A stretch of 64,000 bases of DNA from Vespa crabro (GCF_910589235.1 NC_060966.1:372001-436000), one strand, 5' to 3'. Positions 39,032 to 53,790 are shown, numbered from the stretch's first letter. Translations and numbers: made by a program. The notes: generated by a model from the letters alone, not told the origin.

Positions 39032-42000
39032 CAGACGCGAATTTCGGTATATGCGAAGATCAAATCGTGAAATCTTTAATAATACTTGTGCCACACTTAG
39101 AAAAATGTTACCAATCGATTCAGAACATTGCATTTCATAAGATCAAACATCTATTTTATATTGGAATCAAAGTTTTTAACATTCTTTCATATCGTATATA
39201 CGATTTTTCGCTCATATACGCGTATCGTCGAAAAACGAAAACTTGAAATCTCGTTCAATTTCAATGATTTTATATTCTATCGATGCAGAATAAAGAATAT
39301 AACAAGAATATAACGTTTTTACTATGTTTAAATACGCGTTTTCTAATGATAATTGTCGAAAAACGTAATCGACATACGCGAATTTCGGTATATGCGAAGA
39401 TAAAATCGTGAATTCATTAATAATACTTGTGCCACAGTTAGAAAAATGTTACCAATCGATTCAGAACATTGCATTTCATAAGATCAAACTTCTATTTTAT
39501 ATTGGAATCAAAGTTTTTAACATTCTTTCATATCGTATATACGATTTTTCGCTCATATACGCGTATCGTCGAAAAACGAAAACTTGAAATCTCGTTCAAT
39601 TTCAATGATTTTATATTCTATCGATGCAGAATAAAGAATATAACAAGAATATAACGTTTTTACTATGTTTAAATACGCGTTTTCATATGATAATTGTCGT
39701 AAAACGTAATCGACATACGCGAATTTCGGTATATGCGAAGATAAAATCGTGAAATCTTTAATAATACTTGTGCCACAGTTAGAAAAATGTTACCAATCGA
39801 TTCAGAACATTGCATTTCATAAGATCAAACTTCTATTTTATATTGGAATCAAAGTTTTTAACATTCTTTCATATCGTATATACGATTTTTCGCTCATATA
39901 CGCGTATCGTCGAAAAACGAAAACTTGAAATCTCGTTCAATTTCAATGATTTTATATTCTATTGATGCAGAATAAAGAATATAACAAGAATATAACGTTT
40001 TTACTATGTTTAAATACGCGTTTTCATATGATAATTGTCGTAAAACGTAATCGACATACGCGAATTTCGGTATATGCGAAGATAAAATCGTGAAATCTTT
40101 AATAATACTTGTGCCACAGTTAGAAAAATGTTACCAATCGATTCAGAACATTGCATTTCATAAGATCAAACATCTATTTTATATTGGAATCAAAGTTTTT
40201 AACATTCTTTCATATCGTATATACGATTTTTCGCTCATATACGCGTATCGTCGTAAAACGAAAACTTGAAATCTCGTTCAATTTCAATGATTTTATATTC
40301 TATCGATGCAGGATAAAGAATATAACAAGAATATAACGTTTTTACTATGTTTAAATACGAATTTTCATATGATAATTGTCGAAAAACGTAATCGACATAC
40401 GCGAATTTCGGTATATGCGAAGATAAAATCGTGAAATCTTTAATAATACTTGTGCCACAGTTAGAAAAATGTTACCAATCGATTCAGAACATTGCATTTC
40501 ATAAGATCAAACATCTATTTTATATTGGAATCAAAGTTTTTAACATTCTTTCATATCGTATATACGATTTTTCGCTCATATACGCGTATCGTCGAAAAAC
40601 GAAAACTTGAAATCTCGTTCAATTTCAATGATTTTATATTCTATCGATGCAGAATAAAGAATATAACAAGAATATAACGTTTTTACTATGTTTAAATACG
40701 CGTTTTCATATGATAATTGTCGAAAAACGTAATCGACAGACGCGAATTTCGGTATATGCGAAGATAAAATCGTGAAATCTTTAATAATACTTGTGCCACA
40801 CTTAGAAAAATGTTACCAATCGATTCAGAACATTGCATTTCATAAGATCAAACATCTATTTTATATTGGAATCAAAGTTTTTAACATTCTTTCATATCGT
40901 ATATACGATTTTTCGCTCATATACGCGTATCGTCGAAAAACGAAAACTTGAAATCTCGTTCAATTTCAATGATTTTATATTCTATCGATGCAGAATAAAG
41001 AATATAACAAGAATATAACGTTTTTACTATGTTTAAATACGCGTTTTCTAATGATAATTGTCGAAAAACGTAATCGACATACGCGAATTTCGGTATATGC
41101 GAAGATAAAATCGTGAATTCATTAATAATACTTGTGCCACAGTTAGAAAAATGTTACCAATCGATTCAGAACATTGCATTTCATAAGATCAAACTTCTAT
41201 TTTATATTGGAATCAAAGTTTTTAACATTCTTTCATATCGTATATACGATTTTTCGCTCATATACGCGTATCGTCGAAAAACGAAAACTTGAAATCTCGT
41301 TCAATTTCAATGATTTTATATTCTATCGATGCAGAATAAAGAATATAACAAGAATATAACGTTTTTACTATGTTTAAATACGCGTTTTCATATGATAATT
41401 GTCGTAAAACGTAATCGACATACGCGAATTTCGGTATATGCGAAGATAAAATCGTGAAATCTTTAATAATACTTGTGCCACAGTTAGAAAAATGTTACCA
41501 ATCGATTCAGAACATTGCATTTCATAAGATCAAACTTCTATTTTATATTGGAATCAAAGTTTTTAACATTCTTTCATATCGTATATACGATTTTTCGCTC
41601 ATATACGCGTATCGTCGAAAAACGAAAACTTGAAATCTCGTTCAATTTCAATGATTTTATATTCTATTGATGCAGAATAAAGAATATAACAAGAATATAA
41701 CGTTTTTACTATGTTTAAATACGCGTTTTCATATGATAATTGTCGTAAAACGTAATCGACATACGCGAATTTCGGTATATGCGAAGATAAAATCGTGAAA
41801 TCTTTAATAATACTTGTGCCACAGTTAGAAAAATGTTACCAATCGATTCAGAACATTGCATTTCATAAGATCAAACATCTATTTTATATTGGAATCAAAG
41901 TTTTTAACATTCTTTCATATCGTATATACGATTTTTCGCTCATATACGCGTATCGTCGAAAAACGAAAACTTAAAATCTAGTTCAATTTCAATGATTTTA

Positions 42001-43805
42001 TATTCTATCGATGCAGAATAAAGAATATAACAAGAATATAACGTTTTTACTATGTTTAAATACGCGTTTTCATATGATAATTGTCGAAAAACGTAATCGA
42101 CATACGCGAATTTCGGTATATGCGAAGATAAAATCGTGAAATCTTTAATAATACTTGTGCCACAGTTAGAAAAATGTTACCAATCGATTCAGAACATTGC
42201 ATTTCATAAGATCAAACATCTATTTTATATTGGAATCAAAGTTTTTAACATTCTTTCATATCGTATAAACGATTTTTCGCTCATATACGCGTATCGTCGA
42301 AAAACGAAAACTTGAAATCTCGTTCAATTTCAATGATTTTATATTCTATCGATGCAGAATAAAAAATATAACAAGAATATAACGTTTTTACTATGTTTAA
42401 ATACGCGTTTTCATATGATAATTGTCGAAAAACATAATCGACATACGCGAATTTCGGTATATGCGAAGATAAAATCGTGAAATCTTTAATAATACTTGTG
42501 CCACAGTTAGAAAAATGTTACCAATCGATTCAGAACATTGCATTTCATAAGATCAAAAATCTATTTTATATTGGAATCAAAGTTTTTAACATTCTTTCAT
42601 ATCGTATATACGATTTTTCGCTCATATACGCGTATCGTCGAAAAACGAAAACTTGAAATCTCGTTCAATTTCAATGATTTTATATTCTATCGATGCAGAA
42701 TAAAGAATATAACAAGAATATAACGTTTTTACTATGTTTAAATACGCGTTTTCATATGATAATTGACGAAAAGCGTAATCGACATACGCGAATTTCGGTA
42801 TATGCGAAGATAAAATCGTGAAATCTTTAATAATACTTGTGCCACAGTTAGAAAAATGTTACCAATCGATTCAGAACATTGCATTTCATAAGATCAAACA
42901 TCTATTTTATATTGGAATCAAAGTTTTTAACATTCTTTCATATCGTATATACGATTTTTCGCTCATATACGCGTATCGTCGAAAAACGAAAACTTGAAAT
43001 CTCGTTCAATTTCAATGATTTTATATTCTATCGATGCAGAATAAAGAATATAACAAGAATATAACGTTTTTACTATGTTTAAATACGCGTTTTCATATGA
43101 TAATTGTCGAAAAACGTAATCGACATACGCGAATTTCGGTATATGCGAAGATAAAATCGTGAAATCTTTAATAATACTTGTGCCACAGTTAGAAAAATGT
43201 TACCAATCGATTCAGAACATTGCATTTCATAAGATCAAACATCTATTTTATATTGGAATCAAAGTTTTTAACATTCTTTCATATCGTATATACGATTTTT
43301 CGCTCATATACGCGTATCGTCGAAAAACGAAAACTTGAAATCTCGTTCAATTTCAATGATTTTATATTCTATCGATGCAGAATAAAGAATATAACAAGAA
43401 TATAACGTTTTTACTATGTTTAAATACGCGTTCTCATATGATAATTGTCGAAAAACGTAATCGACATACGCGAATTTCGGTATATGCGAAGATAAAATCG
43501 TGAAATCTTTAATAATACTTGTGCCACAGTTAGAAAAATGTTACCAATCGATTCAGAACATTGCATTTCATAAGATCAAACATCTATTTTATATTGGAAT
43601 CAAAGTTTTTAACATTCTTTCATATCGTATATACGATTTTTCGCTCATATACGCGTATCGTCGAAAAACGAAAACTTGAAATCTCGTTCAATTTCAATGA
43701 TTTTATATTCTATCGATGCAGAATAAAGAATATAACAAGAATATAACGTTTTTACTATGTTTAAATACGCGTTTTCATATGATAATTGTCGAAAAACGTA
43801 ATCGA
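39032..43805 (+). repeat. Fourteen-unit tandem duplication U, copy 2
   Basis: Abuts copy 1 and repeats its diagnostic changes at exactly 14 x 341 bp: GATCAAATCG (39058), TACGAATTTTC (near 40356), ACTTAAAATCTAG (near 41969), CAAAAATC (near 42555), GTTCTC (43430). I noticed no private change here, whereas copy 1 has at least four. The second copy therefore looks like the better preserved or more recently corrected one. Confidence 0.92.
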
Positions 43806-44859
43806 CATACGCGAATTTCGGTATATGCGACGATAAAATCGTGAAATCTTTAATAATACTTGTGCCACAGTTAGAAAAATGTTACCAATCGATTCAGAAC
43901 ATTGCATTTCATAAGATCAAACATCTATTTTATATTGGAATCAAAGTTTTTAACATTCTTTCATATCGTATATACGATTTTTCGCTCATATACGCGTATC
44001 GTCGAAAAACGAAAACTTGAAATCTCGTTCAATTTCAATGATTTTATATTCTATCGATGCAGAATAAAGAATATAACAAGAATATAACGTTTTTACTATG
44101 TTTAAATACGCGTTTTCATATGATAATTGTCGAAAAACGTAATCGACATACGCGAATTTCGGTATATGCGAAGATAAAATCGTGAAATCTTTAGTAATAC
44201 TTGTGCCACAGTTAGAAAAATGTTACCAATCGATTCAGAACATTGCATTTCATAAGATCAAACATCTATTTTATATTGGAATCAAAGTTTTTAACATTCT
44301 TTCATATCGTATATACGATTTTTCGCTCATATACGCGTATCGTCGAAAAACGAAAACTTGAAATCTCGTTCAATTTCAATGATTTTATATTCTATCGATG
44401 CAGAATAAAGAATATAACAAGAATATAACGTTCTTACTATGTTTAAATACGTGTTCTCATATGATAATTGTCGAAAAACGTAATCGACATACGCGAATTT
44501 CGGTATATGCGAAGATAAAATCGTGAAATCTTTAATAATACTTGTGCCACAGTTAGAAAAATGTTACCAATCGATTCAGAACATTGCATTTCATAAGATC
44601 AAACATCTATTTTATATTGGAATCAAAGTTTTTAACATTCTTTCATATCGTATATACGATTTTTCGCTCATATACGCGTATCGTCGAAAAACGAAAACTT
44701 GAAATCTCGTTCAATTTCAATGATTTTATATTCTATCGATGCAGAATAAAGAATATAACAAGAATATAACGTTTTTACTATGTTTAAATACGCGTTTTCA
44801 TATGATAATTGTCGAAAAACGTAATCGACATACGCGAATTTCGGTATATGCGACGATAA
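43430..44859 (+). repeat. Three-unit local duplication (1,023 bp)
   Basis: GTTCTC followed by GCGACGATAA occurs at 43430/43829 and again at 44453/44852, exactly 3 x 341 bp apart. Private changes in or beside the second copy are TTTAGTAATAC near 44190, GTTCTTACTATG near 44430 and ACGTGTTCTC near 44450. Confidence 0.8.
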
Positions 44860-45907
44860 AATCGTGAAATCTTTAATAATACTTGTGCCACAGTTAGAAA
44901 AATGTTACCAATCGATTCAGAACATTGCATTTCATATGATCAAACATCTATTTTATATTGGAATCAAAGTTTTTAACATTCTTTCATATCGTATATACGA
45001 TTTTTCGCTCATATACGCGTATCGTCGAAAAACGAAAACTTGAAATCTCGTTCAATTTCAATGATTTTATATTCTATCGATGCAGAATAAAGAATATAAC
45101 AAGAATATAACGTTTTTACTATGTTTAAATACGCGTTTTCATATGATAATTGTCGAAAAACGTAATCGACAAACGCGAATTTCGGTATATGCGAAGATAA
45201 AATCGTGAAATCATTAATAATACTTGTGCCACAGTTAGAAAAATGTTACCAATCGATTCAGAAAATTGCATTTCATGAGATCAAACATCTATTTTATATT
45301 GGAATCAAAGTTTTTAACATTCTTTCATATCGTATATACGATTTTTCGCTCATATACGCGTATCGTCGAAAAACGAAAACTTGAAATCTCGTTCAATTTC
45401 AATGATTTTATATTCTATCGATGCAGAATAAAGAATATAACAAGAATATAACGTTTTTACTATGTTTAAATACGCGTTTTCATATGATAATTGACGAAAA
45501 GCGTAATCGACATACGCGAATTTCGGTATATGCGAAGATAAAATCGTGAAATCTTTAATAATACTTGTGCCACAGTTAGAAAAATGTTACCAATCGATTC
45601 AGAACATTGTATTTCATAAGATCAAACATCTATTTTATATTGGAATCAAAGTTTTTAACATTCTTTCATATCGTATATACGATTTTTCGCTCATATACGC
45701 GTATCGTCGAAAAACGAAAACTTGAAATCTCGTTCAATTTCAATGATTTTATATTCTATCGATGCAGAATAAAGAATATAACAAGAATATAACGTTTTTA
45801 CTATGTTTAAATACGCGTTTTCATATGATAATTGTCGAAAAACGTAATCGACATACGCGAATTTCGGTATATGCGAAGATAAAATCGTGAAATCTTTAAT
45901 AATACTT

Positions 45908-46860
45908 TTGCCACAGTTAGAAAAATGTTACCAATCGATTCAGAACATTGCATTTCATAAGATCAAACATCTATTTTATATTGGAATCAAAGTTTTTAAC
46001 ATTCTTTCATATCGTATATACGATTTTTCGCTCATATACGCGTATCGTCGAAAAACGAAAACTTGAAATCTCGTTCAATTTCAATGATTTTATATTCTAT
46101 CGATGCAGAATAAAGAATATAACAAGAATATAACGTTTTTACTATGTTTAAATACGCGTTCTCATATGATAATTGTCGAAAAACGTAATCGACATACGCG
46201 AATTTCGGTATATGCGAAGATAAAATCGTGAAATCTTTAATAATACTTGTGCCACAGTTAGAAAAATGTTACCAATCGATTCAGAACATTGCATTTCATA
46301 AGATCAAACATCTATTTTATATTGGAATCAAAGTTTTTAACATTCTTTCATATCGTATATATGATTTTTCGCTCATATACGCGTATCGTCGAAAAACGAA
46401 AACTTGAAATCTCGTTCAATTTCAATGATTTTATATTCTATCGATGCAGAATAAAGAATATAACAAGAATATAACGTTTTTACTATGTTTAAATACGCGT
46501 TTTCATATGATAATTTTCGAAAAACGTAATCGACATACGCGAATTTCGGTATATGCGAAGATAAAATCGTGAAATCATTAATAATACTTGTGCCACAGTT
46601 AGAAAAATGTTACCAATCGATTCAGAAAATTGCATTTCATGAGATCAAACATCTATTTTATATTGGAATCAAAGTTTTTAACATTCTTTCATATCGTATA
46701 TACGATTTTTCGCTCATATACGCGTATCGTCGAAAAACGAAAACTTGAAATCTCGTTCAATTTCAATGATTTTATATTCTATCGATGCAGAATAAAGAAT
46801 ATAACAAGAATATAACGTTTTTACTATGTTTAAATACGCGTTTTCATATGATAATTGACG
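45908..46860 (+). repeat. Thirteen-unit-spaced duplication, copy 1
   Basis: Ordered changes: ATACTTTTGCC (near 45903), GTTCTC (near 46159), ATAATTTTCG (near 46510), ATCATTAATAAT (near 46574), AAAATTGCATTTCATGAG (near 46627), GACGAAAAGCG (near 46857). All recur 4,433 bp (13 x 341) later. Private: GTATATATG near 46354. Confidence 0.88.
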
Positions 46861-46970
46861 AAAAGCGTAATCGACATACGCGAATTTCGGTATATGCGAA
46901 GATAAAATCGTGAAATCTTTAATAATACTTGTGCCACAGTTAGAAAAATGTTACCAATCGATTCAGAACA

Positions 46971-49900
46971 TTGCATTTCATAAGATCAAACATCTATTTT
47001 ATATTGGAATCAAAGTTTTTAACATTCTTTCATATCGTATATACGATTTTTCGCTCATATACGCGTATCGTCGAAAAACGAAAACTTGAAATCTCGTTCA
47101 ATTTCAATGATTTTATATTCTATCGATGCAGAATAAAGAATATAACAAGAATATAACGTTTTTACTATGTTTAAATACGCGTTTTCATATGATAATTGTC
47201 GAAAAACGTAATCGACATACGCGAATTTCGGTATATGCGAAGATAAAATCGTGAAATCTTTAATAATACTTGTGCCACAGTTAGAAAAATGTTACCAATC
47301 GATTCAGAACATTGCATTTCATAAGATCAAACATCTATTTTATATTGGAATCAAAGTTTTTAACATTCTTTCATATCGTATATACGATTTTTCGCTCATA
47401 TACGCGTATCGTCGAAAAACGAAAACTTGAAATCTCGTTCAATTTCAATGATTTTATATTCTATCGATGCAGAATAAAGAATATAACAAGAATATAACGT
47501 TTTTACTATGTTTAAATACGCGTTTTCATATGATAATTGTCGAAAAACGTAATCGACATACGCGAATTTCGGTATATGCGAAGATAAAATCGTGAAATCT
47601 TTAATAATACTTGTGCCACAGTTAGAAAAATGTTACCAATCGATTCAGAAAATTGCATGTCATAAGATCAAACATCTATTTTATATTGGAATCAAAGTTT
47701 TTAACATTCTTTCATATCGTATATACGATTTTTCGCTCATATACGCGTATCGTCGAAAAACGAAAACTTGAAATCTCGTTCAATTTCAATGATTTTATAT
47801 TCTATCGATGCAGAATAAAGAATATAACAAGAATATAACGTTTTTACTATGTTTAAATACGCGTTTTCATATGATAATTGTCGTAAAACGTAATCGACAT
47901 ACGCGAATTTCGGTATATGCGAAGATAAAATCGTGAAATCTTTAATAATACTTGTGCCACAGTTAGAAAAATGTTACCAATGGATTCAGAACATTGCATT
48001 TCATAAGATCAAACATCTATTTTATATTGGAATCAAAGTTTTTAACATTCTTTCATATCGTATATACGATTTTTCGCTCAAATACGCGTATCGTCGAAAA
48101 ACGAAAACTTGAAATCTCGTTCAATTTCAATGATTTTATATTCTATCGATGCAGAATAAAGAATATAACAAGAATATAACGTTTTTACTATGTTTAAATA
48201 CGCGTTTTCATATGATAATTGTCGAAAAACGTAATCGACATACGCGAATTTCGGTATATGCGAAGATAAAATCGTGAAATCTTTAATAATACTTGTGCCA
48301 CAGTTAGAAAAATGTTACCAATCGATTCAGAACATTGCATTTCATAAGATCAAACATCTATTTTATATTGGAATCAAAGTTTTTAACATTCTTTCATATC
48401 GTATATACGATTTTTCGCTCATATACGCGTATCGTCGAAAAACGAAAACTTGAAATCTCGTTCAATTTCAATGATTTTATATTCTATCGATGCAGAATAA
48501 AGAATATAACAAGAATATAACGTTTTTACTATGTTTAAATACGCGTTTTCATATGATAATTGTCGAAAAACGTAATCGACATACGCGAATTTCGGTATAT
48601 GCGAAGATAAAATCGTGAAATCTTTAATAATACTTGTGCCACAGTTAGAAAAATGTTACCAATCGATTCAGAACATTGCATTTCATAAGATCAAACATCT
48701 ATTTTATATTGGAATCAAAGTTTTTAACATTCTTTCATATCGTATATACGATTTTTCGCACATATACGCGTATCGTCGAAAAACGAAAACTTGAAATCTC
48801 GTTCAATTTCAATGATTTTATATTCTATCGATGCAGAATAAAGAATATAACAAGAATATAACGTTTTTACTATGTTTAAATACGCGTTTTCATATGATAA
48901 TTGTCGAAAAACGTAATCGACATACGCGAATTTCGGTATATGCGAAGATAAAATCGTGAAATCTTTAATAATACTTGTGCCACAGTTAGAAAAATGTTAC
49001 CAATCGATTCAGAACATTGCATTTCATAAGATCAAACATCTATTTTATATTGGAATCAAAGTTTTTAACATTCTTTCATATCGTATATACGATTTTTCGC
49101 TCATATACGCGTATCGTCGAAAAACGAAAACTTGAAATCTCGTTCAATTTCAATGATTTTATATTCTATCGATGCAGAATAAAGAATATAACAAGAATAT
49201 AACGTTTTTACTATGTTTAAATACGCGTTTTCATATGATAATTGTCGAAAAACGTAATCGACATACGCGAATTTCGGTATATGCGAAGATAAAATCGTGA
49301 AATCTTTAATAATACTTGTGCCACAGTTAGAAAAATGTTACCAATCGATTCAGAACATTGCATTTCATAAGATCAAACATCTATTTTATATTGGAATCAA
49401 AGTTTTTAACATACTTTCATATCGTATATACGATTTTTCGCTCATATACGCGTATCGTCGAAAAACGAAAACTTGAAATCTCGTTCAATTTCAATGATTT
49501 TATATTCTATCGATGCAGAATAAAGAATATAACAAGAATATAACGTTTTTACTATGTTTAAATACGCGTTTTCATATGATAATTGTCGAAAAACGTAATC
49601 GACATACGCGAATTTCGGTATATGCGAAGATAAAATCGTGAAATCTTTAATAATACTTGTGCCACAGTTAGAAAAATGTTACCAATCGATTCAGAACATT
49701 GCATTTCATAAGATAAAACATCTATTTTATATTGGAATCAAAGTTTTTAACATTCTTTCATATCGTATATACGATTTTTCGCTCATATACGCGTATCGTC
49801 GAAAAACGAAAACTTGAAATCTCGTTCAATTTCAATGATTTTATATTCTATCGATGCAGAATAAAGAATATAACAAGAATATAACGTTTTTACTATGTTT

Positions 49901-50340
49901 AAATACGCGTTTTCATATGATAATTGTCGAAAAACGTAATCGACATACGCGAATTTCGGTATATGCGAAGATAAAATCGTGAAATCTTTAATAATACTTG
50001 TGCCACAGTTAGAAAAATGTTACCAATCGATTCAGAACATTGCATTTCATAAGATCAAACATCTATTTTATATTGGAATCAAAGTTTTTAACATTCTTTC
50101 ATATCGTATATACGATTTTTCGCTCATATACGCGTATCGTCGAAAAACGAAAACTTGAAATCTCGTACAATTTCAATGATTTTATATTCTATCGATGCAG
50201 AATAAAGAATATAACAAGAATATAACGTTTTTACTATGTTTAAATACGCGTTTTCATATGATAATTGTCGAAAAACGTAATCGACATACGCGAATTTCGG
50301 TATATGCGAAGATAAAATCGTGAAATCTTTAATAATACTT
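46971..50340 (+). repeat. Ten monomers with mostly private single changes
   Basis: Changes are scattered and not linked: AAAATTGCATGTC near 47649, GTCGTAAAACG near 47880, AATGGATTC near 47979, CTCAAATACG near 48077, TCGCACATATAC near 48756, ACATACTTTC near 49410, AGATAAAAC near 49713, CTCGTACAATTT near 50162. CTCAAATACG recurs once, 14 units later (near 52851). No block structure is evident. Confidence 0.75.
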
Positions 50341-51293
50341 TTGCCACAGTTAGAAAAATGTTACCAATCGATTCAGAACATTGCATTTCATAAGATCAAA
50401 CATCTATTTTATATTGGAATCAAAGTTTTTAACATTCTTTCATATCGTATATACGATTTTTCGCTCATATACGCGTATCGTCGAAAAACGAAAACTTGAA
50501 ATCTCGTTCAATTTCAATGATTTTATATTCTATCGATGCAGAATAAAGAATATAACAAGAATATAACGTTTTTACTATGTTTAAATACGCGTTCTCATAT
50601 GATAATTGTCGAAAAACGTAATCGACATACGCGAATTTCGGTATATGCGAAGATAAAATCGTGAAATCTTTAATAATACTTGTGCCACAGTTAGAAAAAT
50701 GTTACCAATCGATTCAGAACATTGCATTTCATAAGATCAAACATCTATTTTATATTGGAATCAAAGTTTTTAACATTCTTTCATATCGTATATACGATTT
50801 TTCGCTCATATACGCGTATCGTCGAAAAACGAAAACTTGAAATCTCGTTCAATTTCAATGATTTTATATTCTATCGATGCAGAATAAAGAATATAACAAG
50901 AATATAACGTTTTTACTATGTTTAAATACGCGTTTTCATATGATAATTTTCGAAAAACGTAATCGACATACGCGAATTTCGGTATATGCGAAGATAAAAT
51001 CGTGAAATCATTAATAATACTTGTGCCACAGTTAGAAAAATGTTACCAATCGATTCAGAAAATTGCATTTCATGAGATCAAACATCTATTTTATATTGGA
51101 ATCAAAGTTTTTAACATTCTTTCATATCGTATATACGATTTTTCGCTCATATACGCGTATCGTCGAAAAACGAAAACTTGAAATCTCGTTCAATTTCAAT
51201 GATTTTATATTCTATCGATGCAGAATAAAGAATATAACAAGAATATAACGTTTTTACTATGTTTAAATACGCGTTTTCATATGATAATTGACG
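50341..51293 (+). repeat. Thirteen-unit-spaced duplication, copy 2
   Basis: Repeats the six linked changes of 45908-46860 in the same order at +4,433 bp. The following unit (51404) has CAAGCATC, GTATAAACG and AATAAAAAATATAAC. The last two also occur together at 37423 and 42197, so a unit of that type has been joined on here. Confidence 0.88.
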
Positions 51294-51744
51294 AAAAGCG
51301 TAATCGACATACGCGAATTTCGGTATATGCGAAGATAAAATCGTGAAATCTTTAATAATACTTGTGCCACAGTTAGAAAAATGTTACCAATCGATTCAGA
51401 ACATTGCATTTCATAAGATCAAGCATCTATTTTATATTGGAATCAAAGTTTTTAACATTCTTTCATATCGTATAAACGATTTTTCGCTCATATACGCGTA
51501 TCGTCGAAAAACGAAAACTTGAAATCTCGTTCAATTTCAATGATTTTATATTCTATCGATGCAGAATAAAAAATATAACAAGAATATAACGTTTTTACTA
51601 TGTTTAAATACGCGTTTTCATATGATAATTGTCGAAAAACGTAATCGACATACGCGAATTTCGGTATATGCGAAGATAAAATCGTGAAATCTTTAATAAT
51701 ACTTGTGCCACAGTTAGAAAAATGTTACCAATCGATTCAGAACA

Positions 51745-53790
51745 TTGCATTTCATAAGATCAAACATCTATTTTATATTGGAATCAAAGTTTTTAACATT
51801 CTTTCATATCGTATATACGATTTTTCGCTCATATACGCGTATCGTCGAAAAACGAAAACTTGAAATCTCGTTCAATTTCAATGATTTTATATTCTATCGA
51901 TGCAGAATAAAGAATATAACAAGAATATAACGTTTTTACTATGTTTAAATACGCGTTTTCATATGATAATTGTCGAAAAGCGTAATCGACATACGCGAAT
52001 TTCGGTATATGCGAAGATAAAATCGTGAAATCTTTAATAATACTTGTGCCACAGTTAGAAAAATGTTACCAATCGATTCAGAACATTGCATTTCATAAGA
52101 TCAAACATCTATTTTATATTGGAATCAAAGTTTTTAACATTCTTTCATATCGTATATACGATTTTTCGCTCATATACGCGTATCGTCGAAAAACGAAAAC
52201 TTGAAATCTCGTTCAATTTCAATGATTTTATATTCTATCGATGCAGAATAAAGAATATAACAAGAATATAACGTTTTTACTATGTTTAAATACGCGTTTT
52301 CATATGATAATTGTCGAAAAGCGTAATCGACATACGCGAATTTCGGTATATGCGAAGATAAAATCGTGAAATCTTTAATAATACTTGTGCCACAGTTAGA
52401 AAAATGTTACCAATCGATTCAGAACATTGCATTTCATAAGATCAAACATCTATTTTATATTGGAATCAAAGTTTTTAACATTCTTTCATATCGTATATAC
52501 GATTTTTCGCTCATATACGCGTATCGTCGAAAAACGAAAACTTGAAATCTCGTTCAATTTCAATGATTTTATATTCTATCGATGCAGAATAAAGAATATA
52601 ACAAGAATATAACGTTTTTACTATGTTTAAATACGCGTTTTCATATGATAATTGTCGAAAAACGTAATCGACATACGCGAATTTCGGTATATGCGAAGAT
52701 AAAATCGTGAAATCTTTAATAATACTTGTGCCACAGTTAGAAAAATGTTACCAATCGATTCAGAACATTGCATTTCATAAGATCAAACATCTATTTTATA
52801 TTGGAATCAAAGTTTTTAACATTCTTTCATATCGTATATACGATTTTTCGCTCAAATACGCGTATCGTCGAAAAACGAAAACTTGAAATCTCGTTCAATT
52901 TCAATGATTTTATATTCTATCGATGCAGAATAAAGAATATAACAAGAATATAACGTTTTTACTATGTTTAAATACGCGTTTTCATATGATAATTGTCGAA
53001 AAACGTAATCGACATACGCGAATTTCGGTATATGCGAAGATAAAATCGTGAAATCTTTAATAATACTTGTGCCACAGTTAGAAAAATGTTACCAATCGAT
53101 TCAGAACATTGCATTTCATAAGATCAAACATCTATTTTATATTGGAATCAAAGTTTTTAACATTCTTTCATATCGTATATACGATTTTTCGCTCATATAC
53201 GCGTATCGTCGAAAAACGAAAACTTGAAATCTCGTTCAATTTCAATGATTTTATATTCTATCGATGCAGAATAAAGAATATAACAAGAATATAACGTTTT
53301 TACTATGTTTAAATACGCGTTTTCATATGATAATTGTCGAAAAGCGTAATCGACATACGCGAATTTCGGTATATGCGAAGATAAAATCGTGAAATCTTTA
53401 ATAATACTTGTGCCACAGTTAGAAAAATGTTACCAATCGATTCAGAACATTGCATTTCATAAGATCAAACATCTATTTTATATTGGAATCAAAGTTTTTA
53501 ACATTCTTTCATATCGTATATACGATTTTTCGCTCATATACGCGTATCGTCGAAAAACGAAAACTTGAAATCTCGTTCAATTTCAATGATTTTATATTCT
53601 ATCGATGCAGAATAAAGAATATAACAAGAATATAACGTTTTTACTATGTTTAAATACGCGTTTTCATATGATAATTTTCGAAAAACGTAATCGACATACG
53701 CGAATTTCGGTATATGCGAAGATAAAATCGTGAAATCTTTAATAATACTTGTGCCACAGTTAGAAAAATGTTACCAATCGATTCAGAACA
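51745..53790 (+). repeat. Transition to the homogeneous right end
   Basis: Six units with sparse changes: CGAAAAGCG near 51976, 52317 and 53339, CTCAAATACG near 52851, and ATAATTTTCG near 53671. Otherwise they match the consensus. Confidence 0.8.
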
